From positions 1 through 64,000 of the forward strand of contig ONHB01000007.1 in the NCBI GenBank assembly GCA_900317505.1: a stretch of DNA of 64,000 bases, written 5' to 3'. The position numbers and the translations under genes are program-made. How positions within the stretch are numbered: the stretch's first letter is position 1; every line of letters begins with the position of its first letter. Shown here in pieces: positions 8,194 to 15,751 of this stretch. The notes under the pieces were generated by a model that saw only the letters and a program-made list of their open reading frames with translations, ran no database searches and was not told the DNA's origin. Source of the DNA: an uncultured Lachnospiraceae bacterium (lineage in GTDB: Bacteria > Bacillota > Clostridia > Lachnospirales > Lachnospiraceae).

Positions 8194-9429
8194 TCAGATC
8201 TTTACAATCTGTCTGCGGTATTCATCGCGCATACCGGCATGATATTTAGTACCTGCAATACATTCATAGATATGTGCAGCGCGGATATCCTGCTCAAACT
8301 GTTTCAAACCGATCGGATACAATACCGATGATACACCGCTGACCTTGGTAACCAATGGAATAGCAGTGCTTGCCTTGATCTTTTTGGTCAGGGCATCAGC
8401 CTTTGTGTTGAAACCAAGCACTCTGGCATAAAATGTAATGCCGTTATCCTTGTACAACTCTAAGTCTTCTTTGGTGATATCCAAAAGGATGTGGGATAAG
8501 CAACGGCTAACTCTTGCATAGGTGAGCTCCCGGCTCTTTAATATGTCACAAAATTCATCAACACTCTGCATGGAGAACATTTCTTTTTCCAGCTTGTCGG
8601 AGATAGATTGCGATACATCAAAATATTTGGTAAAGCCCTGTCCGCGTTCGGACAACAGCTTAAACTTGATCATGGAAGAAAAGTCACTGTTGTATACCGG
8701 AAATGTCTTGTGAAATTCAGCCTTCATCACGTCATAAGCGGCCGGAGGCAGCTGGGATTTGATCATATCCAGACTGTCCTGCATGGATAAGGACTGACGG
8801 ATGGAGATCGCAGAACTGAAATTTTCGGCAAGCTTGTAGGAGTGATAATCGGCGCCGATCCGCATATTGGTATAGGGCTTGATGGAGCTGTTCTGACGGA
8901 TCAGGGCTTTGATATATTCAATGCCTAAAATGTTGTTGGGGAAGCCGAGGATCGTATCAAAGGATGTAAAACCATTGATCGTTTCTGCAAGTGCTGCGTT
9001 TCTGGCAACCGGATAGGTGTCACCGTTTTTCAGCTTTGTCTTGAGAGCCTGAATAAAATCCTCTGATTCATGTACGAGGGCATTGGCGATTTTGGTAAGC
9101 ATTGTGATATCGCCGTTTTCACTTCCAAAACAAATGGAATCCACACAACCAAGCTGATTTAAAATAGAAATAGCGCCCATGGCAAAATATTCTGCACTGG
9201 CTGTTGCATAGCAGGCGGGAAGCTCGATGACAAGATCTGCACCGCCCATCAGAGCCATTTTGGAACGGCTGTATTTGTCGATGAGAGCGGGTGTGCCACG
9301 TTGTGTGAGATTGCCACTCATCACAACGATGATGTAGTCTGCGCCGGTCAATTCTCTGGCCTTTTTGATCTGATATAGGTGACCGTTGTGGAATGGATTG
9401 TATTCTGCGATAATTCCGGTAATTTTCAT
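8194..9429 (-). CDS. tmcAL: tRNA(Met) cytidine acetate ligase
   Basis: A 411-residue nucleotidyltransferase-fold protein (formerly YlbM). The N-terminal HxGH-like motif is NPFHNGH (residues 11-17), with VMSGNLTQRG and DKYSRSKMA further on. In Bacillus subtilis the enzyme activates acetate with ATP and transfers the acetyl group to the wobble cytidine of elongator tRNA-Met. Length is typical (about 400). It is transcribed away from pta, which makes acetyl-phosphate, so two acetyl-metabolism genes share the divergent intergenic region. Confidence 0.92.
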   Translation of the reverse strand: MKITGIIAEYNPFHNGHLYQIKKARELTGADYIIVVMSGNLTQRGTPALIDKYSRSKMALMGGADLVIELPACYATASAEYFAMGAISILNQLGCVDSICFGSENGDITMLTKIANALVHESEDFIQALKTKLKNGDTYPVARNAALAETINGFTSFDTILGFPNNILGIEYIKALIRQNSSIKPYTNMRIGADYHSYKLAENFSSAISIRQSLSMQDSLDMIKSQLPPAAYDVMKAEFHKTFPVYNSDFSSMIKFKLLSERGQGFTKYFDVSQSISDKLEKEMFSMQSVDEFCDILKSRELTYARVSRCLSHILLDITKEDLELYKDNGITFYARVLGFNTKADALTKKIKASTAIPLVTKVSGVSSVLYPIGLKQFEQDIRAAHIYECIAGTKYHAGMRDEYRRQIVKI

Positions 9430-9592
9430 ATGGACCTCTTATTGATTTCTGCAAATATACATACTTAATTTTGTATGCTTAGAGTAGCATTTTTTTTGGA
9501 AACATACAATCCTTTAATTTGCTGATTTTGTGTAAAAACGGCAAAATTGTGGTATGTATGAGAAATAATACATGATTTATCTTTTTGATAAC

Positions 9593-9621
9593 TTGTACTA
9601 AAAAAATGAATGGATTATAAT
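9593..9621 (+). promoter_or_regulatory. pta promoter
   Basis: TTGTAC (9593-9598) and a perfect TATAAT (9616-9621) are separated by 17 bp, with transcription expected near 9628, just ahead of the pta ribosome binding site AAAGGAG. Confidence 0.8.
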
Positions 9622-9652
9622 AAAGATAATGTGTGGTGAAAGGAGACTTAAA

Positions 9653-10654
9653 ATGTCCTACATAGATACAATTAAGGAAAAAGCTAAAGCTGATAAAAAG
9701 ACGATTATTCTGCCGGAGACCAATGACAAGCGTACATTGATCGCGGCTGCTCATATTTTGCATGAAGGAATTGCTGATCTGATCATGATCGGCAATGAAG
9801 AAAAGATCATGGACGGTGCCAGATGGCTGGAGGTTGATCTTGAGGGTGCGACGATCGTGGATCCTGAGACCTGCCCGAAATTCCAGGAATATGCCGGACT
9901 TTTATATGATCTTCGTAAATCTAAAGGGATGACTCCTGAAAAAGCCGTGGAAACGCTCAAAAAAGATCCGCTGACTTTTGGTGTTATCATGGTTAAAGCC
10001 AACGATGCAGACGGAATGGTTGCCGGTGCCTGTCATGCGACAGCCGATACCTTAAGACCTGCATTACAGATTTTAAAGACAGCTCCCGGAGTGAAGCTGG
10101 TATCCGGTTTCTTTATTCTGGATGTTCCGGATTGCCAGTACGGTGAAAATGGTACATTCTTATTTGCAGACTGCGGATTAAATCAGGATCCGACAGCAGA
10201 AGAGCTTGCAGCGATTGCAGAGACTTCTGCAAAGAGCTTTATGAGTCTGGTCGGAGCCAAGCCGATCATTGCCATGCTTTCCCATTCTACCAAGGGAAGT
10301 GCCAAGCATGCACTGGTTGACAAAGTGGTTGAAGCCACAAGGATTGCCAAGGAGCAGTATCCCAACCTCTGTTTGGATGGCGAATTGCAGGCAGATGCAG
10401 CAATCGTACCGCATGTAGCCAAATCCAAGGCACCGGGAAGTGAAGTTGCCGGTAAAGCCAATGTACTGGTATTTCCAAATCTGGACTGTGGTAATATTTC
10501 TTACAAGCTTGTACAAAGACTTGGCAAAGCCGAGGCTTATGGACCGATGCTTCAGGGAATTGCCAAACCGGTCAATGACCTGTCCCGTGGCTGTTCATGG
10601 GAAGATATCGTAGGTGTTGTTGCCCTGACAGCAGTACAGGCACAGCTGGTATGA
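9653..10654 (+). CDS. pta: phosphate acetyltransferase
   Basis: A 333-residue single-domain phosphotransacetylase, which interconverts acetyl-CoA and acetyl-phosphate in fermentative acetate production. Family patches are MVAGACHATADTLRPALQ, VSGFFILDVP, MLSHSTKGSA, DGELQADAAIV and VFPNLDCGNI. I set the start at 9653 (MSYIDTIKEKAK), 8 codons inside the longest frame, because AAAGGAG is correctly spaced from it. Its own promoter and the terminator directly after make it monocistronic. The usual partner ackA is not next to it. Confidence 0.95.
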   Translation: MSYIDTIKEKAKADKKTIILPETNDKRTLIAAAHILHEGIADLIMIGNEEKIMDGARWLEVDLEGATIVDPETCPKFQEYAGLLYDLRKSKGMTPEKAVETLKKDPLTFGVIMVKANDADGMVAGACHATADTLRPALQILKTAPGVKLVSGFFILDVPDCQYGENGTFLFADCGLNQDPTAEELAAIAETSAKSFMSLVGAKPIIAMLSHSTKGSAKHALVDKVVEATRIAKEQYPNLCLDGELQADAAIVPHVAKSKAPGSEVAGKANVLVFPNLDCGNISYKLVQRLGKAEAYGPMLQGIAKPVNDLSRGCSWEDIVGVVALTAVQAQLV

Positions 10655-10680
10655 AGATCTAAATGTATAAAATAGTACAC

Positions 10681-10728
10681 AAAAACAGTCTGCGGTATAG
10701 TGATTCCGCAGACTGTTTTTTAGTTTTT
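10681..10728. terminator. bidirectional terminator between pta and the DUF6020-like gene
   Basis: AAAAACAGTCTGCGG (10681-10695) pairs perfectly with CCGCAGACTGTTTTT (10706-10720). The A-tract on the left and T-tract on the right allow termination in both directions for these convergent genes. Confidence 0.9.
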
Positions 10729-10741
10729 ATTTGATTAAATT

Positions 10742-12379
10742 CTAATTAGCCCTGAATAGTTTTTTATTGGATCTAGTCAGCCTTGGACACAGCTCATAAA
10801 TGCTTAAAGCTGACAAAAAATATCCGGTCAGATAAAAACAAAAATAATACATGAAAAAGATCGCCGGAGCTGTCAGGAAAATAAGGACAAGCTGTACACC
10901 CGACATAAAAAGGATACCTGCCATGGCATATTTTTTACGGATCAGACAGATGATCATACAGGTCAATGCTATAAAAAAAGTGGGCAGACAGTTGTACAAA
11001 ACAGGATACAAGGCATTGGTGTGAGCCCCGTCTTTTTCATAATGACGGCAGGATAACAGATCAATGATCCGACATCGCAGGTTTTCGCCCAATAACGGTT
11101 TCATAAAATAATAAGAATTGTGATAATCTTCATCATAGTATGTCAGGGTATAGATCGTATCGGTCGTTGGCGGGGTCGGATGATTGATCTCATCACGCAC
11201 CATGCCGTTTGTGTACCGGAAGGTCTGATAACGATAATACAGGAAAGAATCAAAATTATGCAGGATCAGATCCATGGAAGCGTTCATAAAGGAACTTAGC
11301 TGTTCTTTAGGCAGAATGTCCGGGATATTCCAGTACTGACTGATATTACGGACAGATGGATGCTTACGAAGCGCCTGCACATCCAGAAGCTCACTGATCG
11401 TCATAATATCGTCATAGGCATGTTCGCCGCGGATTTCATCCTGTGCAAAAATGTTGCCGAGCGGATTGATGACAAGTGAGATCGGATATTTGTTGCTGCC
11501 GTTTAGCGCCACTTTATTGGGAATATTAAAACAGGAATAAAACCCGAATGTCAAAATAAAGCAGAGCAGAAAACGGATCAGTCCTTTCTTACATTGATCA
11601 GCAAAGGTTGAAGCCTGTTGACCGGCTGCAAATTTTTTATAAATAAAAACAATATATATAGGAAGAAAGAGCAACATGTAAATAAGCTCGGATCTCCATG
11701 CAATAACCAGACCGGTCAATGCGCAGAGAACGAAGATCTGCTTTAGATTTGTTTGTTCTTTTTTCCATATAAAATAACAACAGGAGAGTATCAGCAGGAA
11801 GAAAAAGCCTGTCAGGGTCGCACGGAGCGTGAAAAGGCAGGCATCGAGTACCGGGAATAGAAACAGGACGATCCGGCACAATATAAAATGACAGTCGGGA
11901 TAAATGTCCTTTAGATTTTTGAAAATATATGCATAGATACAGCTGATGATCAAAATCTGGAAAAAGGTTATGCTGGCCATAGATGGAAAGAACCGCAGGC
12001 AGCAAATATAAAACAGACTGGTAATACCGGTCTGCGCGGGAGATAAGGAATAGCTGCGCACCGCCTTTAAGACATAAAAATCATCGCCCTTAAAAATTCC
12101 GGGCCAGGTCAATATCAGTAAAAGGAATAAAGGAATAAAATATATGAAAAACTGTTTCATATAAGAAAGAAATACGACATCTTTTTTGATCAGCAGACTG
12201 ACATATGTAAAAAAGAAGTAGACAACAAAGAAACCAAAGACGGTGGCGATGGCAATGGATGCATACATGATCTTTTTGTGGGAAACCTCGGCTGAAAATA
12301 TATTAGCGACATGGTTTCGGATAAGAAACGCATAAAGGGAGTATACGATTGCCGATAAAAGAGCTGTCTTTTTATTCAT
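10742..12379 (-). CDS. large multi-pass membrane protein, DUF6020-like
   Basis: A 545-residue integral membrane protein with about a dozen hydrophobic helices and a loop containing LTWPGIFKGDDFYVLKAVR, which resembles the aspartate-bearing first loop of lipid-linked glycosyltransferases and the DUF6020 family of Firmicutes. A long extracytoplasmic segment (about 310-455) separates the helix bundles. This suggests, but does not prove, a GT-C-type role in envelope glycan modification. It stands alone on the minus strand between pta and tRNA-Gly, the position occupied by ackA in many Clostridia, so it may be an accessory insertion. Confidence 0.7.
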   Translation of the reverse strand: MNKKTALLSAIVYSLYAFLIRNHVANIFSAEVSHKKIMYASIAIATVFGFFVVYFFFTYVSLLIKKDVVFLSYMKQFFIYFIPLFLLLILTWPGIFKGDDFYVLKAVRSYSLSPAQTGITSLFYICCLRFFPSMASITFFQILIISCIYAYIFKNLKDIYPDCHFILCRIVLFLFPVLDACLFTLRATLTGFFFLLILSCCYFIWKKEQTNLKQIFVLCALTGLVIAWRSELIYMLLFLPIYIVFIYKKFAAGQQASTFADQCKKGLIRFLLCFILTFGFYSCFNIPNKVALNGSNKYPISLVINPLGNIFAQDEIRGEHAYDDIMTISELLDVQALRKHPSVRNISQYWNIPDILPKEQLSSFMNASMDLILHNFDSFLYYRYQTFRYTNGMVRDEINHPTPPTTDTIYTLTYYDEDYHNSYYFMKPLLGENLRCRIIDLLSCRHYEKDGAHTNALYPVLYNCLPTFFIALTCMIICLIRKKYAMAGILFMSGVQLVLIFLTAPAIFFMYYFCFYLTGYFLSALSIYELCPRLTRSNKKLFRAN

Positions 12380-12557
12380 AGGATCTGTAAACCTCTTAGT
12401 TATATTTAATAGTTATACTTAATATCTGAAAATCACTGCATTTACCAGTAATCGGTGATACAACCGGAAAAATGAGGGATATATGGAAAAATTCAATAAT
12501 ATCACAATCATAAATATAACATAAAAAATATGGATAGTAAAACCTGCCGTATGTCTC

Positions 12558-12587
12558 TTGTCAGTGATATGAAAAAAGTGATACAAT
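12558..12587 (+). promoter_or_regulatory. tRNA-Gly promoter
   Basis: TTGTCA (12558-12563) and TACAAT (12582-12587) are 18 bp apart, placing transcription start a few bases before the tRNA 5' end. Confidence 0.7.
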
Positions 12588-12598
12588 AAATGACGCAG

Positions 12599-12669
12599 GC
12601 AGGATTAGTCTATCGGTAGGGCGCCAGCTTCCCAAGCTGGATAGGCGGGTTCGACTCCCGTATCCTGCT
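12599..12669 (+). tRNA. tRNA-Gly (anticodon CCC)
   Basis: A complete cloverleaf: acceptor stem GCAGGAT/ATCCTGC (12599-12605 with 12662-12668), anticodon stem CCAGC/GCTGG around the loop TTCCCAA, and a T arm with TTCGACT closed by CGGG/CCCG. The anticodon CCC reads GGG glycine codons and the discriminator base is U, as expected for bacterial tRNA-Gly. The 3' CCA is not encoded and must be added. It is a single-gene unit with its own promoter and no neighbouring tRNAs. Confidence 0.95.
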
Positions 12670-12761
12670 TTTGCTTTGTACAGATTACCATGAAAATGTG
12701 ATATGAGTGATATCAGCACAACCGGTTAAAAAATCGATTGAAAAAAATCATACCGGTATGT

Positions 12762-12789
12762 TGACAAATGATTCCAAGTTATGTATAAT
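12762..12789 (+). promoter_or_regulatory. promoter of the DUF177-rpmF unit
   Basis: A consensus TTGACA near 12762-12767 is followed, after a spacer of about 16-17 bp, by TATAAT at 12784-12789. Transcription should start about 20 bases before the DUF177 start codon. Confidence 0.8.
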
Positions 12790-12815
12790 CGATTGAGTGT
12801 GGATGGGAGTATGAT

Positions 12816-13340
12816 ATGTTACTTAATCTGACAGACGTTTTATCAAATGAAGGAAGAACGGAAGATTTTACCGTTACCTATACACCGGCCTTCTTCAAAA
12901 AAAGAGGCGGACAGTACAAGGTTCTGGAAAATGGACCGGTTTCCATCAGCCTGCAGAATACAGGCAAGGGAAAGCTTCACCTGACAGGTAAAGGAAAGCT
13001 TCTTTTACAGGCACGATGCGATCGCTGCCTTGGCAGGGTAGATGTCCCGATTGAGGTTTCATTTGATGAAGAGATCAGTGAAGAAACAATACTTCATCTG
13101 GCATCAGAAACCGATGAATATCCTTATTTATCCGGATATGAACTGGATACGGATGTTTTAATCGGCAATGAAATATTGATAAACTGGCCGGTAAAAATCT
13201 TATGCAAAGAGGATTGCAAAGGAATATGTCCGAAATGCGGTAGAGATTTAAACCAAGGGGATTGCGGTTGCGATACTTTTGAGCCGGATCCACGTATGGC
13301 AGTGTTAAAAGATATCTTTATCGCGAATAAGGAGGTGTAA
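12816..13340 (+). CDS. DUF177 (YceD) family protein
   Basis: A 174-residue YceD/DUF177 protein, nearly always encoded upstream of ribosomal protein L32 as here (2-base gap). It has the central CDRCLG motif (R-C-D-R-C-L, about 68-73) and a cysteine-rich C-terminal part (CKEDCKGICPKCGRDLNQGDCGC), which could bind zinc. In plants and some bacteria relatives affect 23S rRNA accumulation; the exact role is uncertain. GGGAG precedes the ATG. Confidence 0.9.
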   Translation: MLLNLTDVLSNEGRTEDFTVTYTPAFFKKRGGQYKVLENGPVSISLQNTGKGKLHLTGKGKLLLQARCDRCLGRVDVPIEVSFDEEISEETILHLASETDEYPYLSGYELDTDVLIGNEILINWPVKILCKEDCKGICPKCGRDLNQGDCGCDTFEPDPRMAVLKDIFIANKEV

Positions 13341-13342
13341 AG

Positions 13343-13525
13343 ATGGGTGCTATTTGTCCTAAAAACAAATCTTCAAAAGGTAGAAGAGATCAGAGAAGAG
13401 CAAACTGGAAAATGTCTGCTCCTACTTTAGTAAAGTGCAGCAAATGCGGTGCATTAATGAAACCTCATAGAGTATGCAAAGCATGTGGCGCTTACAATAA
13501 ACGCGAAATCATCGCAGTTGACTAA
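13343..13525 (+). CDS. rpmF: 50S ribosomal protein L32
   Basis: A 60-residue L32 of the zinc-binding form: CSKCGALMKPHRVCKACG carries two C-x2-C pairs. The basic N terminus is typical (ICPKNKSSKGRRDQRRAN). AAGGAGGTG sits within the end of the upstream gene, so the two are translationally linked. A terminator follows, separating this unit from plsX, which has its own promoter. Confidence 0.96.
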   Translation: MGAICPKNKSSKGRRDQRRANWKMSAPTLVKCSKCGALMKPHRVCKACGAYNKREIIAVD

Positions 13526-13542
13526 TTTATTTTGTCAGGTAT

Positions 13543-13577
13543 AAAAGCCTTCGAAGCTTCTTCGAGGGCTTTTTTTC
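13543..13577 (+). terminator. terminator after rpmF
   Basis: AAGCCTTCGAAG and TTCGAGGGCTT pair around a CTTC loop (13545-13571), followed by a T-tract. Confidence 0.85.
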
Positions 13578-13606
13578 TTGCTTTTTCTTCATGATTCTAG
13601 TATATT
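13578..13606 (+). promoter_or_regulatory. promoter of plsX and the downstream operon
   Basis: TTGCTT (13578-13583) and TATATT (13601-13606) are 17 bp apart, lying directly after the rpmF terminator and about 25 bases before plsX. The -35 is imperfect, so confidence is moderate. Confidence 0.6.
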
Positions 13607-13631
13607 TATATAAGTATGGAGGAGTATCGGT

Positions 13632-14654
13632 ATGAGTGAATTAGTAAAAGTTGCAGTAGATGCCATGGGTGGAGACAATGCACCGGGAGAAATCGTCAAA
13701 GGTGCTGTTATGGCAGTCAACGAAAAAGATAATGTCAAGGTTCTCTTATTTGGTAAAGAAGATGCCATAAAAAAAGAGCTGGAACAATATACATATGATA
13801 AAGACCGTGTTGAGGTCATTCCCTGTGAAGAAGTGATTGAGATGGCAGAGGCTCCGGTCAATGCTATCCGCAAAAAAAAGGATTCTTCTATTGTAAAGGG
13901 TATGCAGATGACCAAGTCCGGAGAAGCAGATGCATTTGTTTCTGCAGGAAGCACAGGCGCCGTTTTGGTAGGTGCGACTGTTTTGGTCGGACGTATCAAG
14001 GGAATTGAGCGTGCACCTTTAGCTCCGTTGCTTCCGACAGCAAATGGAGTGACACTGCTTATCGACTGTGGAGCCAATGTTGATGCAAGAGCTTCTCATC
14101 TGGTCCAGTTCGCCAAGATGGGTTCTATCTATATGGAAAGTGTCATGGGTATCAACAATCCCCGTGTGGCACTGGTAAGCAACGGAACCGAAGAAGAAAA
14201 GGGCAATGCTCTGGTCAAGGAGACACATCCTTTATTAAAGGAATGTAAAGATATCAATTTTATTGGCAATATCGAAGCAAGAGACATTCCGCTTGGAGCC
14301 GCAGATGTTGTTGTATGCGAGGCCTTTACCGGCAATGCGATCTTAAAGACCTACGAAGGTGTCGGAGCAGTGCTGATCAAAAAGATCAAAGGCTCTCTTA
14401 TGACCAATTTAAAGACAAAGATCGGAGCACTGCTGATTAAAGATGCATTAAAAGAGACACTCAAGGATTTTGATGTAGACAAATACGGCGGAGCACCCAT
14501 GCTCGGCTTAAACGGTCTGGTGGTAAAGAGCCACGGCAATTCCAAGGCCGGTGTCATTCGCAACAGTATTTTCCAGTGTGTGACATTTAAAGAACAGCAG
14601 ATCAATGAAAAGATTAAAGCGGGTATTGTTGAACAACAGACAAAAGATGAATAA
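13632..14654 (+). CDS. plsX: phosphate acyltransferase PlsX
   Basis: A 340-residue PlsX, which makes acyl-phosphate from acyl-ACP as the first step of phospholipid synthesis with PlsY. Family signatures are VAVDAMGGDNAPGEIVKGA near the N terminus, FVSAGSTGAVLVGA, NVDARASHLVQFA and CEAFTGNAILKTYEG. Length is typical. GGAGG precedes the ATG. acpP, which supplies its acyl carrier substrate, begins 11 bases later. Confidence 0.96.
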   Translation: MSELVKVAVDAMGGDNAPGEIVKGAVMAVNEKDNVKVLLFGKEDAIKKELEQYTYDKDRVEVIPCEEVIEMAEAPVNAIRKKKDSSIVKGMQMTKSGEADAFVSAGSTGAVLVGATVLVGRIKGIERAPLAPLLPTANGVTLLIDCGANVDARASHLVQFAKMGSIYMESVMGINNPRVALVSNGTEEEKGNALVKETHPLLKECKDINFIGNIEARDIPLGAADVVVCEAFTGNAILKTYEGVGAVLIKKIKGSLMTNLKTKIGALLIKDALKETLKDFDVDKYGGAPMLGLNGLVVKSHGNSKAGVIRNSIFQCVTFKEQQINEKIKAGIVEQQTKDE

Positions 14655-14665
14655 GGAAGGAAGTC

Positions 14666-14905
14666 TTGGTTGTGGAATTTGAGGTATTGCGGGATTCGCT
14701 CGTAAAGATTTTGGGAGTAGCACCGGATGAAGTTACAATGCAGTCGTCCTTTTCCCAGGATCTTGGTGCCGATTCACTGGATCTTTATCAGGTACTGCTC
14801 AATGCAAAAGAAGTATTTGATTTGGAAATAGATACAGAAAAACTGCAGTCTCTGGAGACTGTTTCTCAGGCAGTAGCCTATATGAAAGAAATGAAAAGGA
14901 AATAA
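14666..14905 (+). CDS. acpP: acyl carrier protein
   Basis: A 79-residue acyl carrier protein. The phosphopantetheine attachment serine is S37 in GADSLDLYQ. It carries the growing chain in fatty-acid synthesis and donates acyl groups to PlsX next door. The start is non-ATG: TTG at 14666 lies five bases after AAGGAAGG (14653-14660), while an in-frame GTG at 14672 is farther away; either would need initiator tRNA at a weak start codon, which may lower expression. The hairpins after the stop may reduce read-through into rnc. Confidence 0.93.
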   Translation: MVVEFEVLRDSLVKILGVAPDEVTMQSSFSQDLGADSLDLYQVLLNAKEVFDLEIDTEKLQSLETVSQAVAYMKEMKRK

Positions 14906-14911
14906 TCAGAG

Positions 14912-14957
14912 AGCCCGGCAGGGCTTTTTGAATGTAGGCCGGCAGATGTCCGGCTTT
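14912..14957 (+). terminator. tandem hairpins between acpP and rnc
   Basis: A first hairpin, AGCCC/GGGCT (14912-14925) followed by TTTTG, is terminator-like. A second, GCCGG/CCGGC (14938-14954), ends nine bases before the rnc start. They probably attenuate rnc-smc-ftsY relative to plsX-acpP, or act as RNA processing sites, since RNase III cuts its own leader in some bacteria. Confidence 0.6.
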
Positions 14958-14965
14958 GGTGTTTT

Positions 14966-15670
14966 ATGATGGAAATGGAAGAGCTTGAAAAAGAATTGGA
15001 CAATCTTGAAAAAGAAATAGGATATCAGTTTAAGGATAGGAGCCTGTTAAAGCAGGCGCTGACCCACAGCTCCTTTAGCAACGAACAAAAGATCCGCAAA
15101 TGGAAAAATTATGAACGGATCGAATTTCTGGGAGATGCTGTGCTTGAGCTTGTGAGCAGTGATTATTTTTACCGTACTTATCCCGAAGAGACAGAGGGAA
15201 ATCTTACCAAGATGCGTGCTGCTGCTGTGTGTGAGCAGGCGCTTGCAGTTACGGCCAGACAGTTAAAGCTTGGAAGCCATATGATTTTTGGCAAGGGAGA
15301 AGAAGCCAACGGCGGAAGAGAGAGAGAGTCAATCATTGCCGATGCGGTTGAAGCGGTTATCGGAGCCATTTATCTGGATTCATCGCTTGATGAAGCCAAG
15401 AAATTTATCTATCGTTTTGTTTTAAACGATCTTGATCACAAGAGATTGTTTTATGATGCCAAATCTATTTTGCAGGAGCATATACAGGAGACCAAGGCCG
15501 GTGAACTTGTATATGAGCTGATCCGTGAGGAAGGACCGGAGCATGACAAGCTCTTTGTCATGGAAGCCAGACTCAACGGTGTCACGATCGGATATGGAGA
15601 GGGAAAAAGCAAAAAGACAGCACAACAGCATGCTGCCTACGACGCTTTGTTAAAGCAGCATATCAAATGA
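14966..15670 (+). CDS. rnc: ribonuclease III
   Basis: A 234-residue double-strand-specific endoribonuclease that processes rRNA precursors. The catalytic signature reads NYERIEFLGDAVLEL (about 45-60), the second acidic site is in IIADAVEAVIGAIYLD, and a double-stranded RNA binding domain occupies about 160-232 (GYGEGKSKKTAQQHAA). The ribosome binding site is weak (GGCTTTGG). The start could be either of the two adjacent ATGs. The plsX-acpP-rnc-smc-ftsY order is widely conserved. Confidence 0.95.
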   Translation: MMEMEELEKELDNLEKEIGYQFKDRSLLKQALTHSSFSNEQKIRKWKNYERIEFLGDAVLELVSSDYFYRTYPEETEGNLTKMRAAAVCEQALAVTARQLKLGSHMIFGKGEEANGGRERESIIADAVEAVIGAIYLDSSLDEAKKFIYRFVLNDLDHKRLFYDAKSILQEHIQETKAGELVYELIREEGPEHDKLFVMEARLNGVTIGYGEGKSKKTAQQHAAYDALLKQHIK

Positions 15671-15751
15671 TCATGGTTTGTTTTCTGATCGGTGACCAAA
15701 TATAAATTATAAATTTGCACATCCACAAGGGTGTGTGAAAGGGATTCTTAT

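Noticed and set aside
12599-12669. tRNA-Gly as an integration site for a mobile element
   Set aside because: No duplicated tRNA 3' end, integrase or phage gene is visible within the window; the neighbouring DUF6020-like gene alone is not evidence of an island.
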